Positions 15,934-24,850 of a stretch of DNA of 64,000 bases are shown one piece after another. Source of the stretch: Caulobacter rhizosphaerae (lineage in GTDB: Bacteria; Pseudomonadota; Alphaproteobacteria; Caulobacterales; Caulobacteraceae); assembly GCF_010977555.1 (NCBI RefSeq), contig NZ_CP048815.1, forward strand, positions 2,224,501-2,288,500, written 5' to 3'. Position 1 is the first letter of the stretch. Each line of letters starts with the position of its first letter. The notes under the pieces are model-generated. The model did no database searches and was not told where the DNA came from. It was given only the letters and a program-made list of their open reading frames with translations. Made by a program: the position numbers and the translations under genes.

Positions 15934-18333
15934 ATGAGCAAGCCCGCCGGCATGAACAGACCTCCGATTCTGATCGCGGCGCTGGCCGTTGCAATCGGTC
16001 TCCTTGGCCTTCTGAACCTCGCTGGCGGCGCCTGGCTCCTGGCGCTGAAAGGCAGCCCCTACTATGCGGCGGCCGGGGCGGGCCTGCTGGTGGCGGCGGT
16101 GCTCCTGTGGCGCCGGCGGGCCACCGCCCTCCACGTGTTCGCCGCCGTCATCGCCGTCACCCTGGTGTGGGCGGTCGCGGAAATCGGCTTCGACTGGTGG
16201 AAGCTTACGCCGCGCGGCGACCTGCTGTTCCCGCTTGGCCTGCTGCTTCTGATGCCGTGGGTGACGCGCCAGCTCGGTGACGGTTCGGACAAGGCGAGGC
16301 CTTGGCGATGGCGCGCCGGCCCGCTTGCCCTGACCATGGTCGCGGCCTGCGTCGTGGCGGTGGTCTCCATGGCCACGAGCCACGACCTGCGAGGACGCCT
16401 TCCCGACGTGCGACGGCCCGTGGCGACGGACCTCGGCGGTGTCGCGGAGGGAGACTGGAGCGCGTACGGCCGTTCCTGGGCGGGCGACAAGTGGTCGCCG
16501 CTGAAGCAGGTCACGCCCGCCAACGTCGGCCAGCTGCAAGTGGCCTGGCATGTCCGCACGGGCGACCTCAAGCGGCCCGGGGACCCCGAGGAGACGACCT
16601 ACGAGGTCACGCCGATCAAGGTGGCCGATACGGTCTATCTCTGCACGCCGCACAATATCGTTCTGGCGCTCGACGCCGAGACGGGGGCGACCCGCTGGCG
16701 GTTCGACCCGCACATCGCCGTGCCCGCCGAGCTGCAGCATCTCACTTGTCGCGGCGTTTCCTTCCATGGGCCGGCGGCGGCCGAGGGCGCGAGGGAGCCC
16801 TGCGTCCAGCGCATCCTGATGGCGACGAACGACGCGCGGCTGATCGCGCTCGACGCGCGCACCGGCCGCCTCTGTCCCGGCTTCGGCCGTGACGGCCAGG
16901 TGGACACGCTGGCCGGCATGCCGCCGCACGAGCGCGGATGGTACCAGTTCACCTCGGCGCCCCTGGTGACCCGCGATCTCGTGGTGCTGGGCGGGGCCAT
17001 CTACGACAACAAGTCGATCCACATGCCGTCGGGCGTGATCCGCGCCTACGACGTCCGCGACGGCCGCCTGGTCTGGAATTTCGACCCGGGTCGACCCGAC
17101 GACACCACGCCGCTCAAGCCAGGCCAGCGCTACAGCGAATCCTCGCCCAACAGCTGGAGCACCTCGGCCGTCGACGAGGCCCTGGGCCTGATCTACGTGC
17201 CGATGGGCATGGGCGCGGTGGACCAGTGGGGCGGCCAGCGTCCGGCGACGACCGAGCGGTTCGCCTCCTCGATCCTGGCGCTGGATGTCGCCACCGGACG
17301 GCCCCGCTGGGTGTTCCAGACCGTCCACCACGACCTGTGGGACATGGACGTGCCGGCGCAGCCGGCCCTCGTCGATCTGGACATCCCGGGCAAGGGCCGT
17401 GTCCCGGCGCTCGTTCAATCGACGAAGACTGGCAACATCTTCGTCCTGGATCGGCGCGATGGCGCGCCGATCCATCCGGTCGACGAACGCCCGGCTCCGC
17501 AGGGTGCGGCGCGGGGCGACTGGGCGGCGCCGACCCAGCCCTATTCCAGCGTGAGCCTGATGCCCCAGCGCGCCCGCGAGAGCGACATGTGGGGCGCGAC
17601 CATGCTCGACCAGTTGGCCTGCCGGATCAAGTTCCGCCGCCTGCGCTATGACGGGCCCTACACCCCGCCTTCGGTCCAGGGATCGCTGGTCTATCCCGGC
17701 AACTTCGGGGTCATGGACTGGGGCGGCATGGCCATAGATCCCGAACGCCAGATCGCCTTCGCCCATCCCAACTACATGGGGTTCGTCGACCGGCTGGTCC
17801 CGCGACACCAGGCTGGCGCTGATCGCAAGGGCCCGAGCGGCGGATCGGACCTGAAGGGCTCCAGCGAGCATGGCTACAACCCAAACCGCGGCGCGCCGTT
17901 CGCCGTCGACCTGAACCCGTTCCTGTCGCCGCTCGGCCTTCCGTGCCAGGCGCCGCCCTGGGGCTATGTCGCGGGCCTGGACCTGGTGACCGGCAAGGTC
18001 GTCTACCAGCGCAAGAACGGCACCGTCCGTGACCAGACGCCCGTGCCGCTGCCCTTCAAGATGGGCGTGCCCAGCCTGGGCGGACCGATGGTGACGGCCG
18101 GCGGCCTGGCCTTCATGTCCTCGGCGATTGACAACTATGTCCGCGCCTACGACGTCAGGACCGGAGACGTCCTCTGGCGCGCGCGCCTGCCCGCCGGCGG
18201 TCAGGCCACCCCGATGACCTATCGCTCGCCCGCGAGCGGCCGGCAGTTCATCGTGATCGTGGCCGGCGGCCACAGTTCGCTGGGCACCAAGTTGGGCGAC
18301 TCGATCATCGCCTACGCCGCGCCGAAGCGCTGA
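15934..18333 (+). CDS. gcd: membrane-bound PQQ-dependent glucose dehydrogenase
   Basis: Oxidises glucose (and other aldoses) to the lactone in the periplasm and passes electrons to ubiquinone. 799 residues from the ATG at 15934; E. coli Gcd is 796. Four or five membrane segments occupy about residues 8-130. An eight-bladed quinoprotein propeller follows, starting at YGRSWAGDKWSPLKQVTPANVGQL. Family-typical stretches include HLTCRG, HHDLWDMDVPAQP, GYNPNRGAPFAVDLNPFLSPLG and VAGGHSSLGTKLGDSIIAY. No PQQ synthesis genes are in the window, so the cofactor must come from elsewhere. It lies upstream of a TonB receptor in the same direction with 318 bases between, so it is probably transcribed separately. 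Confidence 0.94.
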   Translation: MSKPAGMNRPPILIAALAVAIGLLGLLNLAGGAWLLALKGSPYYAAAGAGLLVAAVLLWRRRATALHVFAAVIAVTLVWAVAEIGFDWWKLTPRGDLLFPLGLLLLMPWVTRQLGDGSDKARPWRWRAGPLALTMVAACVVAVVSMATSHDLRGRLPDVRRPVATDLGGVAEGDWSAYGRSWAGDKWSPLKQVTPANVGQLQVAWHVRTGDLKRPGDPEETTYEVTPIKVADTVYLCTPHNIVLALDAETGATRWRFDPHIAVPAELQHLTCRGVSFHGPAAAEGAREPCVQRILMATNDARLIALDARTGRLCPGFGRDGQVDTLAGMPPHERGWYQFTSAPLVTRDLVVLGGAIYDNKSIHMPSGVIRAYDVRDGRLVWNFDPGRPDDTTPLKPGQRYSESSPNSWSTSAVDEALGLIYVPMGMGAVDQWGGQRPATTERFASSILALDVATGRPRWVFQTVHHDLWDMDVPAQPALVDLDIPGKGRVPALVQSTKTGNIFVLDRRDGAPIHPVDERPAPQGAARGDWAAPTQPYSSVSLMPQRARESDMWGATMLDQLACRIKFRRLRYDGPYTPPSVQGSLVYPGNFGVMDWGGMAIDPERQIAFAHPNYMGFVDRLVPRHQAGADRKGPSGGSDLKGSSEHGYNPNRGAPFAVDLNPFLSPLGLPCQAPPWGYVAGLDLVTGKVVYQRKNGTVRDQTPVPLPFKMGVPSLGGPMVTAGGLAFMSSAIDNYVRAYDVRTGDVLWRARLPAGGQATPMTYRSPASGRQFIVIVAGGHSSLGTKLGDSIIAYAAPKR

Positions 18334-18651
18334 AGGAACGCGCTCTACTCGGCCAGCGTCGGTCTGCGGTGGGCCGCCGGCTGAAGCGGAATGCATCACC
18401 AAAGTCGAGGGTGCTCCGCCCAGCCGGTTCGACTATCCCGTTGAGTGCGTTTCGATGGTCGAGCGTGGAAACTTGGACATCAGCCCTTGGCGGATGCCTG
18501 CCGGTCAAGGGCCGGCCGTCCCAGGTCTTGGCGACTGCTCCCAAAAAGTCGGCGGAAAATTCGCCGCCGCTCGTTTCTGAGGTTGGGGGGCGAGCTTCGG
18601 TTTGCTCCAGCCAAGAAAATGCTGAACAGCAAACCTGAGGAAACGCACCAC
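18334..18651. other. 318-base intergenic leader of the TonB receptor gene
   Basis: No gene is supported here; the plus-strand frame running through it from 18445 lacks a signal peptide until the ATG at 18652. It probably holds the receptor promoter and untranslated leader. A small imperfect stem lies near 18550-18570. I see no clear promoter match. Confidence 0.4.
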
Positions 18652-21573
18652 ATGGCTCTCAAAATGAGGCGGATCGCGTATGCGGTCGCGCTGGGCTCTA
18701 CGAGTTTCATCGCGCTCGGGACATCGGCCTACGGGCAAACGGCCGCGACCTTGGCGCAAGCCCAAAAGTCGGACGGCGACACGGTGACTGAGGTCGTGGT
18801 GACCGGCTTCAAAAAGAGCTACGCCGATGCGGTGCGCATGAAGCGGGAAAGCGCGGGGATTACGGACTCGATCTCCTCGGACGGCCTGGGCCGCTTTCCC
18901 GATCTCAATGTCGGCGAGGCGATCCAGCGGTTGCCGGGCGTCCAGATCAATCGCGAGGCCGCGTCGCGTGACGCAACGATCAACCTGCGCGGCCTGCCCG
19001 GGACCTATGCCCGCACGACCATCAACGGCCAGGGCTTTGCCGAACCCATCCTGGATTCCTCCACGCCGCTGGGAGCGTTCAATTCCGACATCTTCTCGGC
19101 GATCTCGATCATCAAGTCGCCGTCGGCCGCCGACCAGGCGGGCGGGTTGAGCGGTATCATCGACCTGCAGATCGCTCCGGCGCTAGGCCGCAAGGACGGC
19201 GGGACGATGAAGCTCGCCTATGAGCACAACGAACTCGGCGACCTGGGCAGCCCGGCCGCCACCATCGGCTACAACAAGCACCTCACCGACGACCTCGCCG
19301 TGTTCGGCGTGCTGGCCTACAAGAAGGAGAAGTTCCGCCGCGACTCCATCAACTTCGTCCAGTACACCCAGCTCAACGACCTGACGGTCTCCAACCCCGA
19401 CCTGGCGGCCTACTACGCGGCGACGCCGGCGGGCGGCTCGGCCTGTCCGTCGGGGCAGGTCTGCCGCCCGTGGGGCACGGGCGCGAAGTCGACCAAGGGC
19501 GTGCTATTCCCCTCCGACAATCGCCAGATCGTCAAGTACAACGAGGGGGATCTTTGGACCGGGGCGGCTGGGCTGGAGTACCGCGTCAATGAGGACCTGA
19601 AGGTCGGCCTCAGCGGCTTCTATACCCGGCGTAATCTTGACAAGAACTACACCGACCTGCTTGAGGTCGACATGCGGCCGACGACGGCCGTGATCAAGCC
19701 GACGGGCGTCGTCTTCTCGCTCGCCGACGGCTTCAACTACATCAATGCGTTCGACTATTCGAACGCCCAGGTGAACCGCTCCTTCCGGTCGGAACCCTTG
19801 ATCGAGAAGACCTGGAACGTGACGGGCAATGTCGAGTATCGCAACGACGACTGGCGCGTTACCGGCGTGCTGGCGGCTTCGGAGGCTTCCAACAACGCCC
19901 TGCAGACCCAGATCGACGTCCGCACCCTGGCCAAGGCCGGCGGCAATGGGATATCGGGAAGCTTCTTCTCGGGCGGCGAGGACATCGGCAAGTACCTGAT
20001 GTCGCTGAACCCTGCCGGCGCGCCCGTGGTCTCGGTCGGGCCCTATGTCTGGCAGGGCGCCGGCAACACGCCGACTCTGCAGAACGCCGCCGGCGACCAG
20101 GTGATCGTCGCGGGCAGCCTGGGCTATCTGACCAACAAGCTATCCTCGGCCCAGGGCGACATCGAGCGCTTCTTCGAGAACCGCGTGCTGAGCAGCCTGG
20201 TGGCCGGCGCCCGGTTCGAGCGGGCCGAGTTCACCTCGCGCGGCTATCGCACCAGCGCCAAGGGCGTGCAGGGCCAGAACGTCGACAGCAGCTTCCTGAA
20301 ACTCAGTCCCTATGCCAGCGACTTCTTCGGCGGTTCGGGCGGAGCCTATGCGGCCAACTGGTACACGGTCGACTACGCCCGCGCCGTCTCGCGCCTGCAG
20401 CCCGTGACGACGGCGCCGGGCGACCTGGTCACGCCGACGGGCTGGATCAACGATCCTACCAACGGGTCCTACTCGGCCTATAATTTCTCGGTCACGAACG
20501 ACAACACCTCGGCCTACGTGATGGGCAAGATCGACACCCAGGTGCTGGGGGTGCGGGTGCGTGGCAATACGGGCGCGCGCTTCGAGTCGACCGATCAGAC
20601 GATCAATGCGCTGAACCGCAACTTCGATGCGGCGGGCAACGTGGTCTACGTGCCGACGACCTATCATCAGAAATACGAGCACATCCTGCCGTCTCTGTTG
20701 CTGGCGGCGGACCTGACCGACACGCTGGTGCTGCGCGGCGCCTCCTATAAGACCTTCGTTCGGCCGCAGCCGCGGAACCTGGCCCCGACGACCTCTCTGA
20801 CCAAGACCGGCAACGGCTTCCAACTGGCCTATGGCGGCTACGACCTGCAGCCCTACACCGCCTGGTCGCACGACATCTCGCTGGAATGGTACAACCGGCC
20901 CAACAGCCTGGTTTCGGTCGACGTCTATCAGAAGACGATCCGCAATCTGGTCATCGCCGAAAACCGGCTGAGCCGCCTGTGCCCGGCCGATGCGACAGCC
21001 TACGGTCTGGGTCACCTGTCCCTGAACGGCACCACCTGTCAAAGCGACATCCTGGTCAATGGCTCGCCCGCGGTCGTCCAGATCAGCGGCAACTACAATC
21101 AGCAGAACCCGATCAAGGTCAGCGGTGTCGAGATCAGTGTCCAGCAGAACTTCGATTTTCTGCCGGGCTTCTGGAAGAATTTCGGCGGGGTGTTCAACTA
21201 TTCCTATGCCAAAATCTCTGGAACCTATGCCGATGGGACGAAGGCGATCCTGCCGGGCGTCTCCAAAAATGCCTTCAACATCATCGGTTTCTACGAGGGC
21301 GGCAAGTTTGGAGCGCGGCTCGTCTATAACTATCGCGACGAGTACATCCTGGCCGGCGGCAACACCTTCACGGGCGGCGCCAGTCGGGTGAAGGCGCGGG
21401 GCCAGCTCGATGGGTCGATGTCCTATACGATCAACGACAGGTTCTCGGTCTCGTTCGACGCCTACAATCTGACCGACGAGCTCCGCACGCAGTATCAGAA
21501 CGTTGAGTTGATGCCGCGGGCGAACGACTACGACGGCAGGACCTACACCCTGACCCTGCGCGGTTCGTTCTAG
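18652..21573 (+). CDS. TonB-dependent outer-membrane receptor (Caulobacter/Xanthomonas type), without signalling domain
   Basis: 973 residues from the ATG at 18652 (TGAGGA about 10 bases ahead). A signal peptide ends near AYGQT. A TonB-box-like TEVVVTG follows at about residue 45, then the plug domain with GRFPDLNVGEAIQRLPGVQI and INLRGLPGTYARTTINGQ, then the barrel ending in the aromatic F of LTLRGSF. The FPDLNVGEA pattern marks the Xanthomonas/Caulobacter receptor family, whose studied members often take up plant sugars. It is a close relative of the receptor at 24851 but lacks that protein's STN domain. An intrinsic terminator follows at 21583. The substrate is unknown. Confidence 0.92.
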   Translation: MALKMRRIAYAVALGSTSFIALGTSAYGQTAATLAQAQKSDGDTVTEVVVTGFKKSYADAVRMKRESAGITDSISSDGLGRFPDLNVGEAIQRLPGVQINREAASRDATINLRGLPGTYARTTINGQGFAEPILDSSTPLGAFNSDIFSAISIIKSPSAADQAGGLSGIIDLQIAPALGRKDGGTMKLAYEHNELGDLGSPAATIGYNKHLTDDLAVFGVLAYKKEKFRRDSINFVQYTQLNDLTVSNPDLAAYYAATPAGGSACPSGQVCRPWGTGAKSTKGVLFPSDNRQIVKYNEGDLWTGAAGLEYRVNEDLKVGLSGFYTRRNLDKNYTDLLEVDMRPTTAVIKPTGVVFSLADGFNYINAFDYSNAQVNRSFRSEPLIEKTWNVTGNVEYRNDDWRVTGVLAASEASNNALQTQIDVRTLAKAGGNGISGSFFSGGEDIGKYLMSLNPAGAPVVSVGPYVWQGAGNTPTLQNAAGDQVIVAGSLGYLTNKLSSAQGDIERFFENRVLSSLVAGARFERAEFTSRGYRTSAKGVQGQNVDSSFLKLSPYASDFFGGSGGAYAANWYTVDYARAVSRLQPVTTAPGDLVTPTGWINDPTNGSYSAYNFSVTNDNTSAYVMGKIDTQVLGVRVRGNTGARFESTDQTINALNRNFDAAGNVVYVPTTYHQKYEHILPSLLLAADLTDTLVLRGASYKTFVRPQPRNLAPTTSLTKTGNGFQLAYGGYDLQPYTAWSHDISLEWYNRPNSLVSVDVYQKTIRNLVIAENRLSRLCPADATAYGLGHLSLNGTTCQSDILVNGSPAVVQISGNYNQQNPIKVSGVEISVQQNFDFLPGFWKNFGGVFNYSYAKISGTYADGTKAILPGVSKNAFNIIGFYEGGKFGARLVYNYRDEYILAGGNTFTGGASRVKARGQLDGSMSYTINDRFSVSFDAYNLTDELRTQYQNVELMPRANDYDGRTYTLTLRGSF

Positions 21574-21582
21574 ACGATCGAC

Positions 21583-21623
21583 GCCAGGCGGGCGCGTCCC
21601 GCCTGGCTCCTTGTTTTCATTTT
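21583..21623 (+). terminator. intrinsic terminator after the first TonB receptor
   Basis: GCCAGGCGGG (21583-21592) pairs perfectly with CCCGCCTGGC (21598-21607) around CGCGT and is followed by a T-rich tail up to 21623. It lies between the receptor stop and the BNR gene start (21646). Confidence 0.8.
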
Positions 21624-21645
21624 GCCCGACGGATCTGTCCTTGCG

Positions 21646-23007
21646 ATGAACCGCTTCTTCCTGTGTCTATTGCTCGCCTCGACGCTGTCGCTCGACGTCG
21701 CGCGCGCCCAGACCCTCACGCCGTCTCCTGGCGCCTCCCCGTCACTCTCGGCCGAGGTCGTGGCGAGCGAAGCCGTCGACCGCGTCTGGTCCGGGCACAG
21801 CGTTCGCTTCGCCCTGGTGACCACCAAGGCCGACATCGTCGTAGGCTATTACGACGCCAACCGGCAGTTGACGGTGGCTCGGCGGCGCAAGGCGGGCGGC
21901 GGCTGGACCTACCAGAAGCTGGACACCTGGAACGACTGGGACAGCCACAACTACATCGCCATCGCCGAGGACGTGGCCGGCCGGCTGCACGTGGCCGCCA
22001 ACATGCACTCCAGCCCCTTGACGATGTTCGTCTCGGACCCCTCCGGCGACGTCCGCACCTTGAAACGGGTGACCAAGCTGGTCGACGTGGGCCTTGAGCG
22101 CTCGATGACCTATCCGATCTTTCTGCGCGACCGGGCCGAGCGGCTGATCTTCAAGTATCGCGACGGATCCAGCGGCAATGGCAACGAGATCTATGATGTC
22201 CTGAACGCCAAGGCGGGGCGGTGGTCGCGCCTGACTTCCGCACCGCTGGTCGACGGCGAGGGGCAGCGCAACGCCTATTTCATGGGGCCGGTGATCGGGC
22301 CGGATTCCTGGTTCCACATCGCCTGGGTCTGGCGCGAGACGCCGATGGCCGAGACCAATCATGACCTCAGCTACGCCAAGAGCCCCGACCTGGTGCACTG
22401 GTTCAAGGCCGACGGGACGCCGCTGACGCTGCCGATCAAGCTGAAGGACGCCGAGATCGTCGATCCGGTGCCTGAGAAGGGCGGCATGATCAACAACAAC
22501 ACCCTGATTGGCTTCGACGAGCAGGCCAACCCGACGATCACCTACCACAAGTTCGACAAGGCCGGTGACACCCAGATCTTCCTGGCGCGCCATCGCGGCA
22601 AGCAGTGGGACATCGCCCAGGTCAGTGATTGGAAGAACTACCGGTGGGACTTCTCCGGCGGCGGCTCGTTGAACGCGGAAATCTTCGTCGGCGGCGCCCA
22701 GCCGATAGGAGAGGGGCTGCTCAAGGTTCCCGTCATCCGCCTGGGGCAGTCGATCGACTTCGTGGTGCGCTCCAATGGCCTCTCCCTGGTCGAGGCGAGG
22801 CCGGTGCAGTCCCTGGCCGATCAGCTGAAGAGGACGATCAAGTCGCCCGAGGGCATGCAGCTCAACATCGTCAACGCGGCCGGCGACCATGGCGAGATCT
22901 ATGCCCTGGCGTGGAGCGCGCGGCCGCCGCATCGCGACATGGCCGCACCCGACATCCCCGATCCGACGACCTTGTTCTTCCTGACCCTGAGACCGAAGGC
23001 CCGATAG
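21646..23007 (+). CDS. secreted BNR-repeat family protein, possible polysaccharide lyase or sialidase-fold enzyme
   Basis: 453 residues from the ATG at 21646; an in-frame TTG at 21622 precedes it. A signal peptide is clear (MNRFFLCLLLASTLSLDVARA). The mature part resembles the BNR_4 family, whose beta-propeller members include ulvan and related lyases. Segments typical of that fold are NDWDSHNYIAIAEDVAGRLHVAANMHS, WFHIAWVWRETPMAETNHDLSYAKSPD and NNNTLIGFDEQANPTITYHKFD. The catalytic activity and substrate cannot be read from the sequence. It sits between two TonB receptors and next to FecI/FecR, which suggests action on a polysaccharide imported by one of them. Confidence 0.72.
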   Translation: MNRFFLCLLLASTLSLDVARAQTLTPSPGASPSLSAEVVASEAVDRVWSGHSVRFALVTTKADIVVGYYDANRQLTVARRRKAGGGWTYQKLDTWNDWDSHNYIAIAEDVAGRLHVAANMHSSPLTMFVSDPSGDVRTLKRVTKLVDVGLERSMTYPIFLRDRAERLIFKYRDGSSGNGNEIYDVLNAKAGRWSRLTSAPLVDGEGQRNAYFMGPVIGPDSWFHIAWVWRETPMAETNHDLSYAKSPDLVHWFKADGTPLTLPIKLKDAEIVDPVPEKGGMINNNTLIGFDEQANPTITYHKFDKAGDTQIFLARHRGKQWDIAQVSDWKNYRWDFSGGGSLNAEIFVGGAQPIGEGLLKVPVIRLGQSIDFVVRSNGLSLVEARPVQSLADQLKRTIKSPEGMQLNIVNAAGDHGEIYALAWSARPPHRDMAAPDIPDPTTLFFLTLRPKAR

Positions 23008-23026
23008 GCAGGGCCGCCTGGGCTTG

Positions 23027-23052
23027 GCCGCGGGTCATCCTGCGGCTCTTTT
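23027..23052 (+). terminator. intrinsic terminator after the BNR gene
   Basis: GCCGCGGG (23027-23034) pairs with CCTGCGGC (23039-23046), with one G-T wobble, around a TCAT loop, followed by TCTTTT. It separates the BNR gene from the FecI promoter. Confidence 0.65.
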
Positions 23053-23085
23053 CGGTAGCATCCGTCAGGATGGATCGCCGGTTGA

Positions 23086-23114
23086 TTGACGGAATGGAGG
23101 GCGGCCCCGATTAT
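23086..23114 (+). promoter_or_regulatory. candidate promoter of the fecI-fecR operon
   Basis: TTGACG at 23086-23091, a 17-base spacer, and GATTAT at 23109-23114, in a short AT-rich patch. It lies about 90 bases before the sigma factor start. Confidence 0.5.
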
Positions 23115-23201
23115 ATTATTTATTGTACTCGCGTCGCGCCCAGCAAAGCCGGGTCGCCAGAACGAGATAAGCGCAGGATCAACATGCGCTCGGAGGGAAG
23201 A

Positions 23202-23792
23202 ATGCGGGGCGCTGATCCGGAAATCGTCGCGTGGGTCAGTACGCACGTCCTGCCGTTCGAAGCGGACCTGCGTCAGAAGCTTCGGCACATCTGCGGCACG
23301 GCCGAAGGGGTCGATGACCTCATCCAGGACATCTACTATCGGTTCCTGAAGATGCGGTCGGTCGACCATATCGACGATCCGCGCAACTACGTGTTCCAGA
23401 TGGCGCGCAACCTGGTGATCGACCACCTGCGCCGAAACCGGGTCGTCAGCATCGAAGCCGTCCAAAGTCTGGAGGAACTCGGGGTGACCGACGGCGCCCC
23501 GTCGCCCGAACGGGAGGCCATGGCCCGCGCCGAGCTGAAATGGGTGCTGGGCGTGATCGCCCGACTTCCCGAGCGTTGCCGGGAGGTCTTCCAGATGCGC
23601 AAAGTCTACGGCCTTTCCCAGGCCGAGACCGCCCGTCAGCTGGGATTGACCGAGAATGTGGTCGAGAAGGAGACGATGCGCGGCATGCACATCATTTCCG
23701 ATACGGTGGCGCGTATTGGCGTTTCCGAGTACCACGGCGGCCGTCGGCGGCAGGCCGGCGCGGGAAAGACCCAGGCGCGAAGCGGTCGATGA
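23202..23792 (+). CDS. ECF sigma factor, FecI-like
   Basis: 196 residues from the ATG at 23202, chosen for the GGAGGGA just upstream; an in-frame ATG at 23184 is the alternative. Region 2 contains EGVDDLIQDIYYRFLK and DPRNYVFQMARNLVIDHLRR, and region 4 contains LPERCREVFQMRKVYGLSQAETARQLGLT, the typical sigma-70 family halves. FecI-type factors direct RNA polymerase to a TonB receptor gene when a cognate anti-sigma factor is signalled. The stop overlaps the start of fecR (ATGA), so the two are translationally coupled. The likely targets are the receptor genes on either side. Confidence 0.93.
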   Translation: MRGADPEIVAWVSTHVLPFEADLRQKLRHICGTAEGVDDLIQDIYYRFLKMRSVDHIDDPRNYVFQMARNLVIDHLRRNRVVSIEAVQSLEELGVTDGAPSPEREAMARAELKWVLGVIARLPERCREVFQMRKVYGLSQAETARQLGLTENVVEKETMRGMHIISDTVARIGVSEYHGGRRRQAGAGKTQARSGR

Positions 23793-24775
23793 TGGCGAGC
23801 ATCGATGAAGAAGCCACGACCTGGGTCGTTAGGCAGTCGTCTGGGGGCCTCGACGAGGCCGACCAGCGGGCCTTCGAGACCTGGTACGACCTTGGCCCCC
23901 GCCAACAGGGCGCCTATCTGCGCGCGCAGGCGATCTGGCTTAGCCTGGATAAGGCGACTGTTCAGTCCAATCTCCGGCCGGAAGCGCCCGCCAGGGCGCG
24001 CGCCGCGGCTCGGCCCGATCGCCGCGCCGTGCTCTATGCGGGTCTGGCGGCGACCGCGGCGGCGGGAGTGACCGGGACGGTCTGGCTGTCGCGCGGCGGC
24101 GACGTCCAGGCGTTCACCACCACGATGGGCGAGGTCCGCAAGGTCCCGCTGTCCGACAGGACGATCGCCAGCCTCAACAGCGACAGCCGAGTCGAGGTGA
24201 GGATGACGCCGAAGCTGCGCCGCGTAATCCTGGTCAGTGGCGAAGCGCTGTTCGACGTCGCCAAAAATCCGCAGAGGCCTTTCGTGGTCGAAGCCGGCGA
24301 GGTGTTCGTTCGCGCGGTCGGCACCGCGTTCAGCGTTCGTCGCTGGGCCACCGGCGCGGACGTTCTGGTGACGGAGGGCGTCGTCGAGACCTGGAACGCC
24401 GCCGGGGCTGGCCATGCGCGCCGCATTTCCGCCGGCGAGCGCGCCTTCGTGTCCAATCGCGCGGAACCGATCGCGGTGCTTTCGGCGCCGCAGGAAGTGG
24501 AGCGCCGGTTGGCCTGGCGGGACGGGAACATCGTTCTCGACAACCAGACGCTGGCCGAGGCCGTCCTCGAGTTCAACCGATACAACCGGCTGAAGATTGT
24601 CATCACCGACCCGGAGCTTCAGTCGCACCGGTTCGTCGGACAGTACCGAACCGACCAGCCAGAACAGTTCGTCGACGCCGTCCACGCCCTGCTGGGCGCG
24701 ACGGTAAGCCGACAGGGAGACCGTATCGAGATCGGCAGGGCCCGATCCACGACCATGCCCACGGCACGAAGCTAA
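23789..24775 (+). CDS. FecR-like anti-sigma factor/signal relay
   Basis: 328 residues from the ATG at 23789, overlapping the sigma factor stop by 4 bases. The N-terminal DUF4880-like domain is EEATTWVVRQSSGGLDEADQRAFETWY. A single membrane segment lies near residue 78-97 (RRAVLYAGLAATAAAGVTGTVWL). The periplasmic FecR domain has GEVRKVPLSDRTIASLNSDSRVEV and ISAGERAFV. A C-terminal STN-contacting domain starts at LAWRDGNIVLDNQTLAEAVLEFNRYN. By the Fec paradigm it holds the sigma factor at the membrane and responds to the N-terminal domain of the receptor at 24851, which follows 75 bases later. Confidence 0.92.
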   Translation: MMASIDEEATTWVVRQSSGGLDEADQRAFETWYDLGPRQQGAYLRAQAIWLSLDKATVQSNLRPEAPARARAAARPDRRAVLYAGLAATAAAGVTGTVWLSRGGDVQAFTTTMGEVRKVPLSDRTIASLNSDSRVEVRMTPKLRRVILVSGEALFDVAKNPQRPFVVEAGEVFVRAVGTAFSVRRWATGADVLVTEGVVETWNAAGAGHARRISAGERAFVSNRAEPIAVLSAPQEVERRLAWRDGNIVLDNQTLAEAVLEFNRYNRLKIVITDPELQSHRFVGQYRTDQPEQFVDAVHALLGATVSRQGDRIEIGRARSTTMPTARS

Positions 24776-24850
24776 GGCTCGTCGGGCCGAGGGCTCGCAG
24801 TCCAGCGTGGATTGAACAAGCCGAAAGACAGTGAGGAGGGGGGGCGCTGG

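Noticed and set aside
15076..18402. Minus-strand open frame of 1108 codons opposite the glucose dehydrogenase gene
   Set aside because: It mirrors the codon structure of gcd, has skewed Arg/His/Asp/Gly composition and no recognisable domain; a typical antisense frame of GC-rich DNA.
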